This document shows, one piece after another, positions 60,921 through 64,000 of a stretch of 64,000 nt of DNA; position 1 is the stretch's first letter, and every line of letters starts with the position of its first letter. Source of the DNA: an uncultured Flavobacteriales bacterium. Its GTDB lineage: Bacteria > Bacteroidota > Bacteroidia > Flavobacteriales_G > Salibacteraceae. The stretch is taken from the NCBI GenBank assembly GCA_913020435.1, contig CAJVZZ010000003.1, forward strand, positions 1 through 64,000, read 5' to 3'. The position numbers and the translations under genes are program-made. The notes under the pieces are model-generated. The model had not been told where the DNA came from. It searched no databases and saw only the letters and a program-made list of their open reading frames with translations.

Positions 60921-63599
60921 ATGATAGAGTTAGACGGTCTTTCGAAAGATGAAGTAGCTGCTTCTAGGGAAATGCATGGATCTAATGGATTGACGGAACA
61001 TTCTTCAGCAACATTTTTGGATAAACTGCTTGAGAATGTAAAAGATCCTATGATATTGATATTAATTGTCGCTTTAGTGGTGGTGATATTTTTATCGTTG
61101 ATGGGTTACACCGAATGGTATGAAGGTATTGGCATTGCCGTTGCAGTCGCCTTAGCAACATTAGTGAGTACATTCTCCGAATTCAAAAATGAGCAGACAT
61201 TCCAAAAATTGCAGGAAGAAGCTTCGAAAATCTTTCTAAATGTTTTTAGAAGCGGTGAACTACGATTAATACCGATCGATCAAATTGTTGTTGGTGATTT
61301 TGTGTTCTTGCAACCTGGAGACAAAGTTCCGGCAGATGGCTCTGTGTATTATGGTTCTATGAAAATAAACCAAGCTATGCTGAATGGTGAAGCTGAACCA
61401 GTAACTAAATTTAAAGGTGAAGCTAACTTATCGGATTTGGACGATAAAAGCGGCATGTATAGAGGTACTATTGTTGAAGATGGGGAGGGAGTCCTATTAA
61501 TTCAGGTAGTTGGAGATCATACGCATTTTGGAAAACTTGCGCAGGCACTAAAAACAGAAGATCGAACTGGACCACTGCGCGTAAAACTCTCTATTCTTGC
61601 TGATCAAATTTCTAAATTTGGATATATAGGTGCACCTTTAATCGCATTGGCTTTTATGTTTAAAATACTTGTGATAGATCATGGAATGGATCTCTCTGGG
61701 TACTTTGCCCAAGACTGGCATATTTATCTTAACGATATAATGACAGCCTTGATTTTAGCCGTCATTATTGTTGTAGTAGTCGTTCCAGAAGGATTACCTA
61801 TGATGATAGCTATTGTACTCGCTCAGAATATGCAAAAACTATTGAAAAGTAAGGTTCTGGTTCGTCAATTATTGGGAATAGAAACTGCTGGTTCATTAAA
61901 TCTATTATTTAGTGATAAAACGGGTACAATAACAAAAGGTAAGCTAGAAGCCGTTGGTTTTATTGGAGTTGATGAGTCTGTGTTAAACAATACACGGGAA
62001 TACAAATCAATCGATGATATTCCAATTGCGATTAGTGACTCATTGCAAATGGCAATTAGAGAGAATAGTTCTGCTATCATAAACAGAAAAGCAAAAAACG
62101 AAAATGAGCGTATTTTAGGAGGAAACTCGACTGAGCGAGCTCTATTGAAATTTGTAAAAGCAGATCAAACTGTATTTAAATCACCGGTGGTCGAAACAAG
62201 AGTGCAGATCCTATTTTCGTCTGCAAGAAAATACAGCGCATCCGAGGTTATTTTGAGTTCAGGGGAATCACTTACCCTGATTAAGGGTGCTGCAGAAAGA
62301 ATTCTGGAGAACTGCTCATTTTATACAGATTTGAATGGTGAAAGAAGAGTATTGTCAGAAAAATTACTTGCTAACTTGATCAAACAGCTAGATAAAAAAG
62401 CGTTTGAAGGGGTTAGGCTGATTGGAGTTGCTATTACTTCGAAACCTGCTTCTGAGGATAATATTCCAGAAGAAATGTCTCTTTTAGGGTTCAGTCTAAT
62501 TAGAGATGAGTTAAGACCTGACGCCAAGGCTGCAATTACAGGATTGCAGTCAGCAGGTATACAGACTGTTATGTGCACCGGTGACCGTCATGGAACGGCA
62601 GTAGCTATTGCTAAAGAATGTGGTTTAATAGAAATAGAAGATTATGTGGCGATAACCTCTATGGAATTAGAGAAAATGTCTGACGAAGAGTTGAAGGCAA
62701 TTATTCCAAAACTGAGAGTAATTTCTAGATGCTTGCCAAATGATAAAACTCGATTAGTAGATGTCAGTCAATCCCTGGGACTAGTTGTTGGAATGACTGG
62801 TGATGGTGTAAACGATAGTCCTGCACTTAGTAAATCTGATGTTGGATTTGCTCTTGGTAGCGGAACTGAAGTGGCGAAAGAAGCATCGGACATTGTGGTG
62901 TTGGATGATAATATCCAGTCTATAGCTAATGCAGTTCATTATGGTAGAACGATTTATCGTTCGGTTCAAAAGTTCATTACTTTCCAATTATCCGTAAATG
63001 TTAGTGCTATTTTCTTGGCTTTTGTAGGTCCGTTTTTTGGTTTTGAATTACCACTAACAATGATTCAATTATTATGGATAAATCTTATTATGGATACGCT
63101 AGCTGCGTTGGCTTTTAGCGGTGAGCCTCCGTTAGGTAAGCATATGCAAGAACTACCCAAGTCGAGGGAAGAAAGCCTGATATCTGCAGAAATGTGGAGC
63201 TCAATTTTATTCAATGGTTTGTATATTGGATTGCTTTGTCTTGTCTTTCTTACTATGCCCTTTTTCAAAAGTATTTTTCAAAGAATAGGTAATCCGGAAC
63301 TAAGCCAGATAGTGTTTTTAACCGCGTTTTTCTCATTGTTCGTTTTGCTAAATAACTTCAATAAATTCAATGTAAGGGTAGAGGAGTTAAATCTATTGGA
63401 TCACATATTGGCTAATAAAGGATTTCTGCAAGTTGTAGCGACTATATTTATCGTTCAGTTTATCTTAACTGAAGTAGGGGGGGAAATGTTTAGAACGACT
63501 TCAATGAATAGTTATGAATGGTTGTGGGTTTTAGGATTAGCGTTTTCAATAATTCCTGTTGATTTGGCAAGAAAAGCTCTTTTCACAAATAGAAAGTAG
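60921..63599 (+). CDS. PMCA-like calcium-translocating P-type ATPase
   Basis: The 892-residue protein is a P2-type ATPase that should export Ca2+ across the inner membrane. It has the A-domain loop LNGEAEPV (TGE variant), membrane segment 4 with PEGLP at 289-293, phosphorylation site DKTGT with Asp332, the N-domain KGAAERI and the hinge TGDGVND at 626-632. Segment 6 reads WINLIMDTLAAL with Asn721 and Asp725, followed by AFSGEPP, a pattern nearer to plasma-membrane Ca2+ ATPases (type IIB) than to SERCA. There is no calmodulin-binding tail. A single Ca2+ per cycle would be expected from that type. Confidence 0.93.
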   Translation: MIELDGLSKDEVAASREMHGSNGLTEHSSATFLDKLLENVKDPMILILIVALVVVIFLSLMGYTEWYEGIGIAVAVALATLVSTFSEFKNEQTFQKLQEEASKIFLNVFRSGELRLIPIDQIVVGDFVFLQPGDKVPADGSVYYGSMKINQAMLNGEAEPVTKFKGEANLSDLDDKSGMYRGTIVEDGEGVLLIQVVGDHTHFGKLAQALKTEDRTGPLRVKLSILADQISKFGYIGAPLIALAFMFKILVIDHGMDLSGYFAQDWHIYLNDIMTALILAVIIVVVVVPEGLPMMIAIVLAQNMQKLLKSKVLVRQLLGIETAGSLNLLFSDKTGTITKGKLEAVGFIGVDESVLNNTREYKSIDDIPIAISDSLQMAIRENSSAIINRKAKNENERILGGNSTERALLKFVKADQTVFKSPVVETRVQILFSSARKYSASEVILSSGESLTLIKGAAERILENCSFYTDLNGERRVLSEKLLANLIKQLDKKAFEGVRLIGVAITSKPASEDNIPEEMSLLGFSLIRDELRPDAKAAITGLQSAGIQTVMCTGDRHGTAVAIAKECGLIEIEDYVAITSMELEKMSDEELKAIIPKLRVISRCLPNDKTRLVDVSQSLGLVVGMTGDGVNDSPALSKSDVGFALGSGTEVAKEASDIVVLDDNIQSIANAVHYGRTIYRSVQKFITFQLSVNVSAIFLAFVGPFFGFELPLTMIQLLWINLIMDTLAALAFSGEPPLGKHMQELPKSREESLISAEMWSSILFNGLYIGLLCLVFLTMPFFKSIFQRIGNPELSQIVFLTAFFSLFVLLNNFNKFNVRVEELNLLDHILANKGFLQVVATIFIVQFILTEVGGEMFRTTSMNSYEWLWVLGLAFSIIPVDLARKALFTNRK

Positions 63600-63603
63600 T
63601 AGG

Positions 63604-64000
63604 TTAAACAACCTCCGCAACTACAAACGTGCTTCCTCCAACAAAGATTAGGTCATCTTTTTTGGCATTTACTTTTGCTGCTGATAGTGCCTCAATCACC
63701 GTTGAATAAGTCTTATAGTTAATACCTATTCGCTTTGCTATAAAATTTAAGTCTTTAATTGGCAACGCTCTTGGAATTTTTGGTTGACACAAATAATATT
63801 GTGCGTCCTTTGGAAATTGATTTAATATTTCAGTAACATTTTTGTCATTTACAAATCCTAAAATTAAATGCAATTCATTTTTAGGTATATCTAATAGTTG
63901 TTTGATTACGTAACTTAATCCTTCGGCGTTATGTGCAGTATCGCAAATTATGGTTGGGTTTATTTGTAATGTTTGCCACCGCCCTTTTAGCCCAGTATTT
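63604..64000 (-). CDS. folC: 3' end of folylpolyglutamate/dihydrofolate synthase FolC
   Basis: The frame is open from the window end (TGLKGRWQ, bases 63999 downwards) to a stop at 63604-63606, about 131 residues. It contains GRWQ, IICDTAHNAEGL, HLILGFVNDKN and VGGSTFVVAEVV, matching the C-terminal Mur-ligase domain of FolC, where DxAHN takes part in binding the glutamyl substrate. FolC adds glutamate to dihydropteroate or folates. The start and the ATP-binding domain lie outside the window. The gap to the convergent Ca2+ ATPase gene is four bases. Confidence 0.9.
   Translation of the reverse strand, partial: NTGLKGRWQTLQINPTIICDTAHNAEGLSYVIKQLLDIPKNELHLILGFVNDKNVTEILNQFPKDAQYYLCQPKIPRALPIKDLNFIAKRIGINYKTYSTVIEALSAAKVNAKKDDLIFVGGSTFVVAEVV

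Noticed and set aside
1..64000. tRNA, rRNA, CRISPR arrays, transposase genes or phage integrase in the window.
   Set aside because: No cloverleaf, regular spacer array, transposase motif or integrase motif was recognised on either strand by eye.

Overview
The window looks like a chromosome segment of a low-GC Bacteroidota, most likely a Flavobacteriales-type bacterium. The evidence is a Bacteroidota-order dcw cluster ending in ftsZ and a GatB/YqeY-like gene, gldB and gldC, type IX secretion (T9SS) C-terminal domains, DUF6089 and DUF4296 proteins, several outer-membrane barrel proteins and TonB-dependent receptors, and recurrent TAnnTTTG promoter elements 15-36 nt upstream of start codons. No rRNA, tRNA or CRISPR array was recognised. 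The species cannot be named from the sequence.

Layout. (1) 1-3716 is a decaying family of secreted tail-collar-like proteins: a 3' fragment cut by the window edge, a 26-codon remnant, one intact gene (2257-3198) and one clear pseudogene (3281-3716). A two-gene membrane module of unknown function (628-2075, minus) sits among them. (2) 3717-20420 (minus) is the cell-wall and division cluster, read as mraZ-rsmH-ftsL-ftsI-murE-mraY-murD-ftsW-murG-murC-ftsQ-ftsA-ftsZ-yqeY-START protein, with a four-repeat MraZ box upstream. murF is not in it. (3) 20656-25524 holds a hydrolase, engB, gldC/gldB, a PorT-like barrel protein, nadE and a peroxiredoxin. (4) 25784-30030 (minus) is lepA followed by a TonB-dependent receptor. 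(5) 30146-30985 is a decayed metF (methylenetetrahydrofolate reductase) pseudogene. (6) 30982-39672 (minus) is the envelope-biogenesis block: a CBS-domain protein, nadK, two DUF6089 proteins, uppS, bamA, two ompH/skp genes and murI. (7) 39735-41212 is pdxJ plus a hydrolase. (8) 41209-53383 (minus) is an accessory locus of seven genes: a secreted exonuclease/phosphatase-like enzyme, two further T9SS cargo proteins, a surface lipoprotein, a TonB-dependent receptor, a PorV-like barrel and an NHL-type lipoprotein. (9) 53525-64000 carries a mannosyltransferase-like GT2, dihydroorotase, a DUF4296 lipoprotein, an SDR epimerase, tyrS, a LuxE-like protein, two small lipoproteins, a PMCA-like Ca2+ ATPase and the 3' end of folC.

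How the genes work together. The dcw and murI/uppS/bamA blocks supply peptidoglycan precursors (UDP-MurNAc-peptide, lipid I/II, D-glutamate, undecaprenyl-PP), the divisome, and outer-membrane protein assembly. The 41-53 kb locus is the best candidate for an undescribed system. It combines a complete catalytic exonuclease/phosphatase fold, predicted OB-fold and calcium-binding T9SS cargo, a receptor and a PorV-like shuttle, which suggests extracellular degradation and uptake of a polymer such as DNA or another phosphodiester. This is inference. A terminator-like hairpin in the middle of the locus, only 10 nt before the downstream start codon, may set the ratio of secreted proteins to receptor.
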